Positions 43,191-53,259 are shown, counted from the first letter of the stretch. The stretch: DNA of 64,000 nucleotides from Pseudomonas cichorii (GCF_018343775.1 NZ_CP074349.1:4516001-4580000); one strand, 5' to 3'. The notes: generated by a model not told the origin, from the sequence alone. Numbers and translations are program-made.

Positions 43191-43640
43191 TCACTCTTCG
43201 GTGAGAAGGCGTTCGTCATAGGCAATGCTGAGCAACGCCTTGCACAGCTCACCCGCCGCGTCCTCGCCGAAGGTCTTGAGAAACCGCTCCTGAGCCTGTC
43301 GCCACAAGATCCGGGCGTCGTGGAATGCCTTTTCCCCTTCGACCGTCGCCATGATCAGTCGACGTCGGCGATCGGCAAGGCTGGTTTGCTGCGCAACGAG
43401 CCCGTCGCGCTCAAGGGGTTTCAGGTTATGGCCCAATGAGGAGCGATCCAGAACCAGCGCATCGGCCAGTTCCTGCAAGGTAGGGGGTGATTTGGCCCGA
43501 GGAACCAGCTCTGCAAGAATCGCAAACTGGGTCGAGCGAAGCCCCGAAGGGGCCAGAGCATCATCATAAAGCTGAGTCAGCCGCCTTGAGGCCTTGCGCA
43601 TTGCCGTCGCGTAGCAGCGCACGGGCGGTTGAACAGCCAT
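43191..43640 (-). CDS. MarR family transcriptional regulator
   Basis: This 149-aa winged-helix regulator has the MarR core: STQFAILAELVPRAKSPPTL, ELADALVLDRSSLGHNLKPL as recognition region, and wing ADRRRRLIM. Such regulators often sense aromatic compounds or antibiotics and repress exporters. The converging MATE gene is a plausible but unproven target. Confidence 0.87.
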   Translation of the reverse strand: MAVQPPVRCYATAMRKASRRLTQLYDDALAPSGLRSTQFAILAELVPRAKSPPTLQELADALVLDRSSLGHNLKPLERDGLVAQQTSLADRRRRLIMATVEGEKAFHDARILWRQAQERFLKTFGEDAAGELCKALLSIAYDERLLTEE

Positions 43641-43767
43641 TTTTGAAACGCTCTATTGATGTGGGACCTGCCGGAGTATAGCGAGGTCGACAGCTCCACC
43701 ACCAATAGCAACTTGAACGACAATGTTCGTTTCCAGAAACCAGGCCTCACTGCGCGGAGAAGTCGAT

Positions 43768-43911
43768 GTGAAAAAAAGTGAGCTACCAGTCAAAACCTGT
43801 GCGACTTGCGGACTGCCTTTCACCTGGCGCAAGAAATGGGCGCGCTGCTGGGATGAGGTGCGTTACTGCTCGGAGCGTTGTCGGCGACATAAACGTGTTG
43901 CCTGTAATTGA
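43768..43911 (+). CDS. DUF2256 small Cys-rich protein
   Basis: This 47-aa protein has the DUF2256 pattern [20 protein letters not shown] and [11 protein letters not shown], four or five Cys probably forming a zinc knuckle. GTG 43768 gives the normal family start ([12 protein letters not shown]) with an upstream GGAGAAG RBS. The frame from 43723 adds unsupported residues. Function is unknown. Confidence 0.85.
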   Translation: MKKSELPVKTCATCGLPFTWRKKWARCWDEVRYCSERCRRHKRVACN

Positions 43912-43973
43912 GTCGTCGCGGCCAAGGCCCCTCCCACAAGTGACAGGTATGCCTCAATTGATCTGCATTAGCC

Positions 43974-44843
43974 CTACTGCCCCCTCACCAGCAAAGGCCT
44001 GGCCCCGAACCGGCTGATCCAGAGCGACACCACAATCAGCACCCCTCCAATGAACAGACGGCTCAGTGACTCGTGCTGGTTCCAGATCAACAGGTTGACC
44101 AAAAGGCCCACCGGCACATGCAGGACGTTGAACACGGCCAGGGTCGAACCTGATACCAGGCACGCGCCCTTGTTCCACCAGTACATACCCAATGCTGTGG
44201 AACACAGCCCCAGGAACAGCAGAACGCTCCATTGCTGGGCGTCGGTGGGAACGTTCTGCGGATTGCCGAACATCAGGAAGGCCGGCAGGACTACCGCCAG
44301 CGCACCGAGGTAGAAATAGCCGAAACGCCGATAATGCGGCAGGTCGCTCGGGTGGCGCGCCACCAGATGTTTGTAGAGCACCTGCCCGGCGGCGTAGGTG
44401 AAGTTGGCCAGTTGCAGCAGCAGGAAGCCACCGAGGAAGTCGCCGTCCAGCCCGTCATAGCGAATCACGCCTGCGCCCAGCACCGCGACGCCAGCAGCCA
44501 GCAAGGCCCATGGATTGAAACGCCGGTTGAGGGCATCTTCGATCAGGGTCACGTGCAGGGGCGTCAGGATGGTGAACAGCAGCACTTCCGGCACCGTCAG
44601 CACACGGAAGCTCAGGTACAGGCAGACATAAGTGATGCCAAACTGCAGCGCGCCGATCAGCAGCATGCCGCGCATGAACCTTGGCTCGACCTTGCGCCAA
44701 TGGGTCAGCGGAATGAACACCAGCCCCGCCAGCACCACGCGAATCAGCACGGCCAGATAACTGTCGACATGACCCGCCAGATAGACACCGATCAGGCTGA
44801 AGGAAAACGCCTGGATCAGCGTCACGATAAGTAGATAACCCAT
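43974..44843 (-). CDS. EamA family (DMT) transporter
   Basis: This 289-aa protein has ten membrane helices in two EamA repeats, as in drug/metabolite transporters that exchange amino acids, carboxylates or amines. Features are LTVPEVLLFTILTPLHVTLIED and YWWNKGACLVSGSTLAVFNV. ATG 44843 has an AAGGGGCG RBS. The substrate is unknown. Confidence 0.82.
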   Translation of the reverse strand: MGYLLIVTLIQAFSFSLIGVYLAGHVDSYLAVLIRVVLAGLVFIPLTHWRKVEPRFMRGMLLIGALQFGITYVCLYLSFRVLTVPEVLLFTILTPLHVTLIEDALNRRFNPWALLAAGVAVLGAGVIRYDGLDGDFLGGFLLLQLANFTYAAGQVLYKHLVARHPSDLPHYRRFGYFYLGALAVVLPAFLMFGNPQNVPTDAQQWSVLLFLGLCSTALGMYWWNKGACLVSGSTLAVFNVLHVPVGLLVNLLIWNQHESLSRLFIGGVLIVVSLWISRFGARPLLVRGQ

Positions 44844-44948
44844 GAGCGCCCCTTTTTTGAAGGTCGCGAACATAGCGGGTTGCTGGTTTGGGTGTCTAGT
44901 CGGAGATTGATATCGAACGGTTCTGTAGAGTGCCTTTTGAATGCCGCC

Positions 44949-45000
44949 TCGCGACTGAAGTCGTTCCTACACAGTCTGAAGGAAAGACTTCAGTCGCGAA
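44949..45000. repeat. Variant inverted REP pair
   Basis: Arms tcgcgactgaagtcgttcc and ggaaagacttcagtcgcga form a near-perfect hairpin using a diverged REP core (gactgaagtc instead of gaatgaattc). It marks a second REP type in this genome. Confidence 0.8.
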
Positions 45001-45005
45001 AAAGG

Positions 45006-45605
45006 TCAGGCCACTTCAGCGAGCCTGGCAATCGCCTGGTTCAAACCTTTCTCGCTGAACTCGCCGCCCATGTTCAAGCCTTCGGCATGGATGAAGCTGA
45101 CATCGTGGATCCCTACAAAACCCAGCACCTGACGCAGGTAGGGTTCCTGATGATCATTGTTGCTGCCGGCATAGATGCCGCCGCGGGCGGTCAGCACGTA
45201 AGCGTGCTTGTTGGTCAGCAAGCCTTGAGGGCCGGTTTCGCCGTATTTGAAGGTCACGCCGGCACGCAGCACATGGTCGAACCAGGCCTTGAGGGTGCTG
45301 GGGATGGTGAAGTTGTACATCGGTGCCGCCAGGACCAGTACGTCGGCAGCAATCAGTTCATCGGTCAGCAGGTTGGAACGCTCCAGCGCAGCTTGCTCGA
45401 GGCCAGTACGCTGCTCGGCAGGCTTCATCCAGCCGCCCAGCAGGGTTGCGTCCAGGTGAGGGACAGGATCGATGGCCAGGTCACGCACCGTGATTTCATC
45501 GCCAGGGTGCGAATTCTTCCACTGACTGATGAATTGCTGCGTCAGTTGACGTGAAACCGAATCCTGTTGGCGGGCGCTGCTTTCGATAACCAGTACACGG
45601 GACAT
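45006..45605 (-). CDS. azoR: FMN-dependent NADH-azoreductase
   Basis: This 199-aa flavodoxin-fold enzyme reduces azo and quinone compounds with NADH. It shows IESSARQQDSVSRQL (FMN phosphate loop), APMYNFTIPSTLKAWFDHVLRAG and LTARGGIYA with GFVGI after, as in AzoR. ATG 45605 is used; the frame to 45812 crosses the intergenic region. A LysR gene lies downstream on the opposite strand, separated by a small secreted protein gene. Confidence 0.9.
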   Translation of the reverse strand: MSRVLVIESSARQQDSVSRQLTQQFISQWKNSHPGDEITVRDLAIDPVPHLDATLLGGWMKPAEQRTGLEQAALERSNLLTDELIAADVLVLAAPMYNFTIPSTLKAWFDHVLRAGVTFKYGETGPQGLLTNKHAYVLTARGGIYAGSNNDHQEPYLRQVLGFVGIHDVSFIHAEGLNMGGEFSEKGLNQAIARLAEVA

Positions 45606-45744
45606 GACCTGTGATCTCCATCCAAGAATGTGTTGAGTTGATGGAGAGAAGGCTAAACGTGAACCTATCGATGAAAAAGCGCAAAAACCTGCTCCTATAT
45701 ATCTAATTATTTGTCTTATCCGTAGGAGCGCTCTACCCTCATTG

Positions 45745-46059
45745 CTATTCAGGCTCACAAGTGAGCGTGATCCGCAGCTTGATAATGCTGCGATTGAACT
45801 TGGAAGAGACATCGACGCTTTTCCCGGCGGCTACCTGAACACGACGAGTGCGTGGCGCTTCGGGGCCGTTGCGGAACACCACCGAACACTTGGCATCGAC
45901 ACTGCCGTAGTTGTTCACGGTAATGGAGCCGGTGTCGTGGTAGGTGTCGTGGCTGTTGTAGTCGATCTGTACGCCCTCGTACTTCTTTTCCACCTCGATG
46001 GGATAGGCAAAAGCACTCAAGGGCAGCATCGCCAGCAGTACGCAGCACAATCTGTTCAT
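45745..46059 (-). CDS. Small exported protein of unknown function
   Basis: This 104-aa protein has a signal peptide (CCVLLAMLPLSAFAY) and a beta-rich mature part (ITVNNYGSVDAKCSVVFRN, then IKLRITLTCEPE). Two Cys could form a disulfide. Related Pseudomonas proteins carry unreliable enzyme names. It is divergent from a LysR gene, 64 bp between starts. Confidence 0.6.
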   Translation of the reverse strand: MNRLCCVLLAMLPLSAFAYPIEVEKKYEGVQIDYNSHDTYHDTGSITVNNYGSVDAKCSVVFRNGPEAPRTRRVQVAAGKSVDVSSKFNRSIIKLRITLTCEPE

Positions 46060-46123
46060 CCGACAGTCTCCAGAGAAAGGACTGTCAGATTAGGACAATA
46101 GGGATGGAAAGAGGAATAACAGA

Positions 46124-47047
46124 ATGAAAGCCCCTCGCGTGACCCTCGATCAATGGCGCACTTTGCAGGCCGTTGTCGATCACGGTGGTTTTGCCCAGGC
46201 CGCCGAAGCGCTGCACCGTTCACAGTCGTCGGTCAGCTACACCGTGGCGCGGATGCAGGATCAGCTCGGCGTGCCGCTGTTGCGTATCGATGGCCGCAAG
46301 GCTGTATTGACCGAAGCCGGTGGCGTGTTGCTGCGCCGTTCCCGGCAACTGGTCAAACAGGCCAGCCAACTGGAAGACCTTGCTCATCATATGGAGCAAG
46401 GCTGGGAAGCCGAGGTGCGTCTGGTCGTCGATGCGGCTTACCCCACGGCGCGATTGGTGCGGGCCTTGACCGCGTTCATGCCGCAAAGCCGTGGCTGTCG
46501 GGTGCGGTTACGCGAAGAAGTGCTGTCCGGTGTCGAGGAAGTGCTGCTTGAAGGCGTGGCCGACCTGGCTATCAGCGGCTACAACATTCCCGGTTATCTG
46601 GGCACGGAAATGAGCACCGTGGAGTTCACGGCAGTTGCCCATCCCGAACATCCCTTGCACCTGGCCAATCGCGAATTGACGTTCCAGGACCTGGAAAGCC
46701 AGTTGCAAGTGGTGATCCGTGACTCGGGCAGACAACAGCCTCGTGACGTCGGCTGGCTCGGCGCCGAACAGCGCTGGACGGTCGGCAGCCTTGGCACGGC
46801 GACCACCTTTGTCAGCAGCGGCCTGGGCTTTGCCTGGCTGCCGCGGCACATGATCGAACGGGAACTCAAGGAGGGTGTGCTCAAGATCCTGCCGCTGGAC
46901 AAAGGTGGCAGTCGCAATCCGTCGTTCTATCTTTACTCAAGTAAAGACAAGCCGTTGGGGCCGGCAACACAGATCCTGATCGACTTGATCCGAACGTTCG
47001 ACACGGCCCCGCTGACAGCGGCATTCGCGGCGCCTCAACAAGCCTGA
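46124..47047 (+). CDS. LysR family transcriptional regulator
   Basis: This 307-aa regulator has an N-terminal helix-turn-helix (FAQAAEALHRSQSSVSYTVAR) and a LysR substrate-binding domain (LRLEEV-type patterns, VAHPEHPLHLANRELTFQDLE). It is followed 14 bp later by an alpha/beta hydrolase gene on the same strand. Probable targets are the divergent small secreted protein, the hydrolase or azoR. Confidence 0.86.
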   Translation: MKAPRVTLDQWRTLQAVVDHGGFAQAAEALHRSQSSVSYTVARMQDQLGVPLLRIDGRKAVLTEAGGVLLRRSRQLVKQASQLEDLAHHMEQGWEAEVRLVVDAAYPTARLVRALTAFMPQSRGCRVRLREEVLSGVEEVLLEGVADLAISGYNIPGYLGTEMSTVEFTAVAHPEHPLHLANRELTFQDLESQLQVVIRDSGRQQPRDVGWLGAEQRWTVGSLGTATTFVSSGLGFAWLPRHMIERELKEGVLKILPLDKGGSRNPSFYLYSSKDKPLGPATQILIDLIRTFDTAPLTAAFAAPQQA

Positions 47048-47061
47048 CGGGGAAGGACCCA

Positions 47062-47850
47062 ATGACTTTTTTCGAACACGATGGCTGTTCACTGCACTAC
47101 GAGGAATACGGCCAGGGCGAACCGGTATTGCTGCTGCATGGCCTGGGCTCCAGTTGCCAGGACTGGGAATACCAGATTCCGGTGCTGGCCGAGCACTATC
47201 GGGTCATCGTCATGGATGCACGGGGCCATGGTCGCTCGGACAAACCCCATGAGCGCTATAGCATCAAGGGCTTCAGCGCCGATGTCGAAGCCCTGATCGA
47301 GCATCTGCATCTGGGGCCGGTGCATATCGTTGGCCTGTCCATGGGCGGCATGATCGGCTTTCAGATAGCGGTCGATCAGCCTGGCCTGCTCAAGAGCCTG
47401 TGCATCGTCAACAGTGCGCCGCAGGTGAAGGTCCAAAGCTTCAGCGACTTGATGCAACTGATCAGGCGCTGGACGCTGTCGCGGGTGGTGAGCATGAACA
47501 CGCTGGGGCATGCCCTGGGCAAACTGCTGTTCCCCAAACCGGAGCAGGCCGAACTGCGCCAGAAAATGGCCGAGCGCTGGAGCAGGAATGACAAGCGCGC
47601 CTACCTGGCCAGTTTCGATGCGATTGTCGGCTGGGGCGTGGAGAAAAAACTGTCACGGATCACCTGCCCGACGCTGATCATCAGTGCCGATCGCGACTAC
47701 ACGCCGGTGGCCCTCAAGGAGGCCTACGTCAAACAGTTACCCAACGCCCGGCTGGTGGTCATCAAGAACTCCCGCCACGCCACGCCGCTGGACCAGCCCG
47801 AGCAATTCAATCGCACCGTTCTGGAATTCATTGCGTCAACGAAGGTCTGA
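47062..47850 (+). CDS. Alpha/beta hydrolase
   Basis: This 262-aa serine hydrolase has the oxyanion region LLHGLGSSCQDWEYQ, nucleophile elbow GLSMGGMIG (Ser), acid in SADRDYTPV (Asp) and a late His (SRHATPL). It resembles esterases/lactonases near LysR genes. Start ATG 47062 has the RBS GGAAGG. The substrate is unknown. Confidence 0.82.
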   Translation: MTFFEHDGCSLHYEEYGQGEPVLLLHGLGSSCQDWEYQIPVLAEHYRVIVMDARGHGRSDKPHERYSIKGFSADVEALIEHLHLGPVHIVGLSMGGMIGFQIAVDQPGLLKSLCIVNSAPQVKVQSFSDLMQLIRRWTLSRVVSMNTLGHALGKLLFPKPEQAELRQKMAERWSRNDKRAYLASFDAIVGWGVEKKLSRITCPTLIISADRDYTPVALKEAYVKQLPNARLVVIKNSRHATPLDQPEQFNRTVLEFIASTKV

Positions 47851-47956
47851 AAACCGCATGCGGGGTTTCAGGCTTTGTTCACACTGGGCAAAAAAAGCCA
47901 AACGTGGTTACCTTGCCAGCCACAGTCGACATCATCACTGAAGGACTCTCTGCCCC

Positions 47957-48526
47957 ATGCTGAAAAAAATCGCCCTCGCCGCCTGCTCCGTGTTGTTCGC
48001 AGCCAACCTGATGGCGGCCCAGCCTCCAGCCAAGCCCACTCATGTGGTGCTCGACACCAGCTTCGGCCAGATCGAACTTGAACTCGCTGACGAAAAAGCG
48101 CCGATCAGCACCCAGAACTTCCTGGGCTATGTCGACAGCGGTTTCTACAACAACACCATTTTCCATCGCGTGATCCCGGGCTTCATGGTTCAGGGTGGCG
48201 GCTTCACCCAGTATCTGGTGCAGAAGAACACCAAGGACCCGATCAAGAACGAAGCTCAGAACGGTCTGCACAACGTACGCGGCACCATCGCCATGGCCCG
48301 CACGTCGAACGTGAACTCGGCAACCAGCCAGTTCTTCATCAACACCAATGACAACGCCATGCTCGACAACGGCGTACGTGACTACGGTTACGCGGTGTTC
48401 GGCAAAGTGGTCAAGGGCATGGACGTGGTGGACCAGATCGTCAACGCCCAGACCAGCAACCAGAAAGGTATGCAGAACGTGCCTGTCGACCCGATCCTGA
48501 TCAAGTCGGCCAAGCGCGTCGAGTAA
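47957..48526 (+). CDS. ppiA: Periplasmic peptidyl-prolyl cis-trans isomerase A (cyclophilin)
   Basis: This 189-aa cyclophilin has a signal peptide ([17 protein letters not shown]) and the core [15 protein letters not shown], with the catalytic Arg in that motif, and [10 protein letters not shown]. It catalyses proline isomerisation of envelope proteins. It sits upstream of an ABC transporter gene, separated by a perfect hairpin that may end its transcript. Confidence 0.9.
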   Translation: MLKKIALAACSVLFAANLMAAQPPAKPTHVVLDTSFGQIELELADEKAPISTQNFLGYVDSGFYNNTIFHRVIPGFMVQGGGFTQYLVQKNTKDPIKNEAQNGLHNVRGTIAMARTSNVNSATSQFFINTNDNAMLDNGVRDYGYAVFGKVVKGMDVVDQIVNAQTSNQKGMQNVPVDPILIKSAKRVE

Positions 48527-48538
48527 AGGGAATTCGGA

Positions 48539-48573
48539 CGCATGCAGCCCAGGCTCAAGGCCGGCTGCATGCG
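48539..48573. terminator. Hairpin between ppiA and ABC transporter gene
   Basis: Perfect 11-bp stem CGCATGCAGCC / GGCTGCATGCG with a 13-nt loop. It lacks a poly-T tract, so it may be a weak terminator or processing site. Confidence 0.4.
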
Positions 48574-48634
48574 CTCTGTCAGGGAGAGCCTCCAATCATC
48601 AAGGAGAACCCACATCGCGTGGGGATCATAGCCA

Positions 48635-50467
48635 ATGCTTTATCGTCGTTTTGAAAAGCTGATCGATACCTTCCGAGACGCACCTACCGCCTCCCCGCCC
48701 AATACCGTTCTAGCGTTCTACGTCTATTACCTGCGCCAGGTATGGCCCGTTTTCACCGCGCTGCTGGTGGTCGGCCTGATCGGAGCGCTGATCGAAGTCG
48801 CGCTTTTCAGTTACCTGAGCCGCATCATCGACCTGGCCCAGACCACGCCCGCCAAGGATTTCTTCACGGTCCATGGCAGCGAACTGATCTGGATGGCGAT
48901 CGTGACCCTGCTGCTACGCCCGGTCTTCGTCGGCCTGCATGACCTGCTGGTGCATCAGACCATCAGCCCCGGCATGACCAACATGATTCGCTGGCAGAAC
49001 CACAGTTATGTGCTCAGGCAGAGCATCAACTTCTTCCAGAACGACTTCGCCGGACGCATCGCCCAGCGCATCATGCAGACCGGCAACTCCCTGCGCGACT
49101 CGGCCGTACAAGCCGTGGATGCCCTCTGGCATGTGCTGATCTACGCCATCAGCTCGCTGGTGCTATTCGCTGAAGCGGACTGGCGACTGATGATCCCGCT
49201 GATGCTCTGGATCGCGGCTTACATCCTGTCGCTGGTCTACTTCGTGCCAAGGGTCAAGGAACGCTCGGTGGTGTCCTCCGATGCGCGCTCGAAACTCATG
49301 GGCCGGATCGTCGATGGCTACACCAACATCACCACGCTCAAGCTGTTCGCCCACACCAATTTCGAGGAGCGCTATGCCCGCGAAGCCATCAGCGAACACA
49401 CCCACAAGACCCAACTGGCTGCCCGGGTAGTCACCGCCATGGATACGGTCATCACCACCATGAACGGCCTGCTGATCGTGTCGACTACCGGTCTGGCCCT
49501 GTGGCTCTGGAGCCAGTCGCTGATCTCGATGGGCGCCATCGCTCTGGCGACAGGACTGGTGATCCGGATCGTCAACATGTCCGGCTGGATCATGTGGGTG
49601 GTCAACGGCATTTTCGAGAACATCGGCACCGTGCAGGACGGGCTGGAAAGCATCTCGCAACCGGTCACGGTCAACGACAAACCTGATGCGCCGCAATTGA
49701 AGATCGCCAAGGGCGGCGTGAAGTTCGAGGGTGTGGATTTCCACTACGGGAATGGCAACGGCATCATTCACAACCTCAACCTGGATATCCGGCCCGGTGA
49801 GAAAATCGGCCTGATCGGCCCTTCCGGTGCAGGCAAGTCGACGCTGGTGAACCTGCTGCTGCGCATGTACGACGTGCAGGCGGGACGGATTCTGATTGAT
49901 GGCCAGGATATTTCCGAGGTCACCCAGGAAAGCCTGCGGGCACAGATAGGCATGATCACTCAGGACACGTCGCTGTTGCATCGTTCGATCCGCGACAATC
50001 TGTTGTATGGCAATCCTGGCGCGACCGACGAGCAACTGTGGGACGCCGTGCACAAGGCCAGCGCCGAAGAGTTCATCCCGCTGCTGTCCGACTCCGAAGG
50101 CCGCACCGGTTTCGATGCTCATGTGGGGGAGCGTGGTGTGAAGCTGTCCGGTGGCCAGCGCCAACGTATCGCGATCACCCGTGTTCTGCTCAAGGACGCG
50201 CCGATCCTGATCATGGACGAAGCCACATCAGCGCTGGACTCGGAAGTCGAAGCCGCGATTCAGGAAAGCCTGGAAACCCTGATGCAAGGCAAGACCGTCA
50301 TCGCCATCGCTCACCGCCTGTCCACCATTGCCCGAATGGATCGTCTGGTGGTGCTGGAAAAAGGCCAGATCGCCGAAACCGGCACCCACGCCGAACTGCT
50401 TGCCCATGGCGGGCTGTATGCACGGCTGTGGCAGCACCAGACCGGCGGATTTGTAGGGGTGGATTGA
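48635..50467 (+). CDS. ABC half-transporter (permease-ATPase)
   Basis: This 610-aa exporter subunit has an N-terminal six-helix membrane domain (residues about 25-330) and a C-terminal ATPase with Walker A GPSGAGKST, signature LSGGQRQRIAI, Walker B ILIMDEATSALD and the H-loop AHRLSTI. It should work as a homodimer. It resembles MsbA/MDR-type exporters, but the substrate is unknown. Confidence 0.88.
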   Translation: MLYRRFEKLIDTFRDAPTASPPNTVLAFYVYYLRQVWPVFTALLVVGLIGALIEVALFSYLSRIIDLAQTTPAKDFFTVHGSELIWMAIVTLLLRPVFVGLHDLLVHQTISPGMTNMIRWQNHSYVLRQSINFFQNDFAGRIAQRIMQTGNSLRDSAVQAVDALWHVLIYAISSLVLFAEADWRLMIPLMLWIAAYILSLVYFVPRVKERSVVSSDARSKLMGRIVDGYTNITTLKLFAHTNFEERYAREAISEHTHKTQLAARVVTAMDTVITTMNGLLIVSTTGLALWLWSQSLISMGAIALATGLVIRIVNMSGWIMWVVNGIFENIGTVQDGLESISQPVTVNDKPDAPQLKIAKGGVKFEGVDFHYGNGNGIIHNLNLDIRPGEKIGLIGPSGAGKSTLVNLLLRMYDVQAGRILIDGQDISEVTQESLRAQIGMITQDTSLLHRSIRDNLLYGNPGATDEQLWDAVHKASAEEFIPLLSDSEGRTGFDAHVGERGVKLSGGQRQRIAITRVLLKDAPILIMDEATSALDSEVEAAIQESLETLMQGKTVIAIAHRLSTIARMDRLVVLEKGQIAETGTHAELLAHGGLYARLWQHQTGGFVGVD

Positions 50468-50478
50468 GTTTCAGAGCT

Positions 50479-50516
50479 GTGGGAGCGAATTTATTCGCGA
50501 ATGAATTCGCTCCCAC
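50479..50516. repeat. Fused palindromic REP element
   Basis: A 38-bp near-perfect palindrome in which two REP arms (gtgggagcgaatttattcgc, then gcgaatgaattcgctccc) meet without a loop. A partial REP (tttattcacgaa) follows at about 50526. It lies between the ABC transporter and the acyltransferase gene. Confidence 0.85.
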
Positions 50517-50549
50517 CACAGACATATTTATTCACGAACAGCCCGTCAA

Positions 50550-51671
50550 TCAAACCTGCCGATACGGCAAAGCCCCTCGGGCATCCTCGGCATATGCCAG
50601 GATGCCGACCCGCTCCTGCTCCAGAAAATCACTTACGGCGTCCTTCAAGCCTGGATGCAGCAGGTAATGCCAGGAGTGGGTGATCTGCGGCTCGAAACCC
50701 CGAACCAGTTTGTGCTCGCCCTGGGCACCGGCATCGAAGCGCTGTAGCCCTTTTTCGATGGCGTAATCCATGCCCTGATAGAAACAGGTCTCGAAATGCA
50801 GACGGTCGAACTCGGCCAGGCATCCCCAATAGCGGCCATAGAAACTGTCGCCCCCTGTCAGGCTGAAGGCCATGGCCACCGGTCGCTGGCCCTGGCGCGC
50901 CAGCACCACGCGAATCGCTTCGGGCATGCGTTCGGCCAGCAGGCTGAAGAACGCTCGCGTCAGATACGGCGCCTGCCCACGCACTTCATAAGTATTGGAA
51001 TAGCAGGCATACACGAAGTCCCACAGCACTTCGCTCATCTGGGCGCCTTCGAGCCACTCGAACTCGATCCCCTGCCCCGCCACCTGTTCACGCTCCTTGC
51101 GCATCTGCTTGCGTTTGCGCGAACTCAAGGCGTCGAGGAAATCCTGAAAGTCTCGATAACCGCGGTTGTGCCAGTGAAACTGACAACCGTAGCGCTGCAA
51201 CCAGCCAGGCTGAGCGGTCAGCAAGGCATCGGCGGCAGGGTCGGTGAAATTCACATGGGCGCTCGACAAGCCTTCGCCTTGCAGATAGCCCGGCAGCCCC
51301 GCGAGCAATTGCACACCCGCCTCAGGTGTTCGTGCCAAGACACGCGCACCGCTTACCGGGCTGAACGGCACAGCAGCAAGCAGCTTGGGGTAGTAGGCGA
51401 TGCCCGCACGACGGCAGGCATCGGCCCAACCGTGATCGAACACGTACTCGCCGTAGGAATGCCATTTGCGATAAGCGGGCAATGCCGCAATCAGTTCGCC
51501 GTTCTCGTAATGCAGCAAATGCTCGGCTTTCCAGCCCGAACGAGGGCCAAGGCTGCCGCTGTCTTCCAGTGCACTGAGAAAGGCGTGTCGCAGAAAGGGC
51601 TGACCATCGGGAACCAGCGTATCCCATTGGGCGGGCACGACATCACTGAGGCTGGCGGTCGGGACGAACAT
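50550..51671 (-). CDS. FemAB/GNAT-like acyltransferase (DUF482 type)
   Basis: This 373-aa protein has a tandem GNAT-like architecture as in DUF482/peptidoglycan-bridge enzymes: LSSRKRKQMRKEREQV (basic helix), CYSNTYEVRGQAPYLTRAFF and GRYWGCLAEFDRLHFETCFYQ with GMDYAIEKGLQRFDAG. ATG 51671 is chosen. It may transfer an acyl or amino-acid group; the acceptor is unknown. Confidence 0.75.
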   Translation of the reverse strand: MFVPTASLSDVVPAQWDTLVPDGQPFLRHAFLSALEDSGSLGPRSGWKAEHLLHYENGELIAALPAYRKWHSYGEYVFDHGWADACRRAGIAYYPKLLAAVPFSPVSGARVLARTPEAGVQLLAGLPGYLQGEGLSSAHVNFTDPAADALLTAQPGWLQRYGCQFHWHNRGYRDFQDFLDALSSRKRKQMRKEREQVAGQGIEFEWLEGAQMSEVLWDFVYACYSNTYEVRGQAPYLTRAFFSLLAERMPEAIRVVLARQGQRPVAMAFSLTGGDSFYGRYWGCLAEFDRLHFETCFYQGMDYAIEKGLQRFDAGAQGEHKLVRGFEPQITHSWHYLLHPGLKDAVSDFLEQERVGILAYAEDARGALPYRQV

Positions 51672-51942
51672 GGGGACGTTCCAGGCTGATCGGAGAACGC
51701 AGCAGTATCCCCCATCGAAACGCAATGTTCACGAATTGTTGCTCCGAAGGCTCTAGCCCGCATGTTTCAGACTCTGAATCGTCACCAACATGCCATCGTA
51801 TTGCCACCTTCCTGAAATAACCAGCCGCAATACTGGCGCCTGTTTTTAGAACAGAGGGTACTAACCCTCACCGCGCCCTGCCTGTTGGGTGGTTTTTACA
51901 AGGATGGTTTTCCCCATCCGCTATTCAGTTATGGAGATTGAC

Positions 51943-53208
51943 ATGCGTCTTGTTTCTACACGTACTGCGGCCGCCCTTTCCGGCAGCCTGGCACTGGCCA
52001 TGAGTGTTGGCGCCAATGCCGCAGTCGACGCCAAACTGCTGGACATGCTCAGGGCCAATGGCTCGATCAACCAGGCTCAATACGCTGAACTGCAGACCGA
52101 ACTGGCAAAAGACCAGCAGGCTCAGAAACAGGCTCTGGCCGATGTCCAGCAGAGCAAATCCGCCTCTCAGGCCGAGTTCGAGAAAAAGATCGCCTGGGCC
52201 ACCAAGACTCAGTTCAAGGGCGATGTGCGGGTACGTCAGGAAACCATCAACATCGACGGCCAGACCAACGCTCAGGACAAAGACCGCCAGCGTATCCGTG
52301 CCCGTCTGGGTGCCTACACCGAAATCAACCCGCAGGTGAGCACCGGCATTCGTATCGCCACCGGTGGCAGCAGCGATGCACGCTCCACCAACCAGGATCT
52401 GGATGGCTACTTCGTCAAGAAAGACCTGTGGCTGGACCTGGGCTACATCGACTATGCCCCGACTGCGGTCAAGGATCTGCACGTGATCGGCGGCAAGATG
52501 AACCAGCCGTGGGTCAGCATGGGCGACGTCATCTGGGATAGCGACATCAACCCGGAAGGTCTGGCTGCCACCTACAAACTACCGCTGGGCGGCAAGACCG
52601 AGCTGTTCGGCAGTGCCGGTCATTACACCCTCAAGGACAACATCGACGGCGACGGCACCCAGTTCCGTCACGACCTGACCATGTACGCCGGCCAGTTGGG
52701 TGCTCGTTTCGCACCGACCGACGACCTGAAAGTCACCCTCGGCGGCAGCCTCTACGGTTTCCGTAACGACAAGGACAGTGCTGCCCTGCGCGTCAACGGC
52801 AACACCACCGACCAGTTCCGTCTGTATGAAGGTTTCGGCCAGATAGACATAAGCGGCCTGGGCTTGCCTCTGGCGCTGTATGGCCAGTACGTCGTCAACA
52901 ATGACAGCACTGACGATCAGGACACTGCCTGGCTGACCGGTGTGAAAACCAAGGTGTTCGGCTTCAACCTAGACTACAACTACCGCGATACTCAGCGTAA
53001 CGCAGTGGTCGGCGCCTTCACCGATTCGGACTTCGCCAACGGCACCACAGGTTCACGTGGCCACAAGCTGAAAGTTGGTTACGAAATCGACAAGAATTTC
53101 TCTGTCGGCGCGACTTACTTCCTGACACAAGCCGACTACGCTACTTCAACCAGCCCGCGTGATTCGGATGTGAAGACACTGCAGCTGGATGTAGAAGCCA
53201 AGTTCTAA
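51943..53208 (+). CDS. Putative outer-membrane porin
   Basis: This 421-aa porin has a signal peptide (SGSLALAMSVGANAAV), an N-terminal coiled-coil region (residues about 35-75; YAELQTELAKDQQAQKQALA) and a beta-barrel that ends VEAKF. It fits the coiled-coil porin group (Porin_5-like). ATG 51943 has the RBS GGAG. A strong terminator follows, consistent with a monocistronic, highly expressed gene. Confidence 0.85.
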   Translation: MRLVSTRTAAALSGSLALAMSVGANAAVDAKLLDMLRANGSINQAQYAELQTELAKDQQAQKQALADVQQSKSASQAEFEKKIAWATKTQFKGDVRVRQETINIDGQTNAQDKDRQRIRARLGAYTEINPQVSTGIRIATGGSSDARSTNQDLDGYFVKKDLWLDLGYIDYAPTAVKDLHVIGGKMNQPWVSMGDVIWDSDINPEGLAATYKLPLGGKTELFGSAGHYTLKDNIDGDGTQFRHDLTMYAGQLGARFAPTDDLKVTLGGSLYGFRNDKDSAALRVNGNTTDQFRLYEGFGQIDISGLGLPLALYGQYVVNNDSTDDQDTAWLTGVKTKVFGFNLDYNYRDTQRNAVVGAFTDSDFANGTTGSRGHKLKVGYEIDKNFSVGATYFLTQADYATSTSPRDSDVKTLQLDVEAKF

Positions 53209-53259
53209 AGAAAACTGACTGCGCGTCAAGTTTTCATAAAGCTGCACGCTCTCGTTTTT

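Noticed and set aside
42286..43221. A 311-codon plus-strand frame
   Set aside because: It is a +1 shadow of the MATE transporter gene; its composition is His/Arg-rich and without domains.
45745..46059. Enzyme name 3-phosphoglycerate kinase carried by homologues
   Set aside because: The protein is a 104-aa exported polypeptide with no kinase motif.
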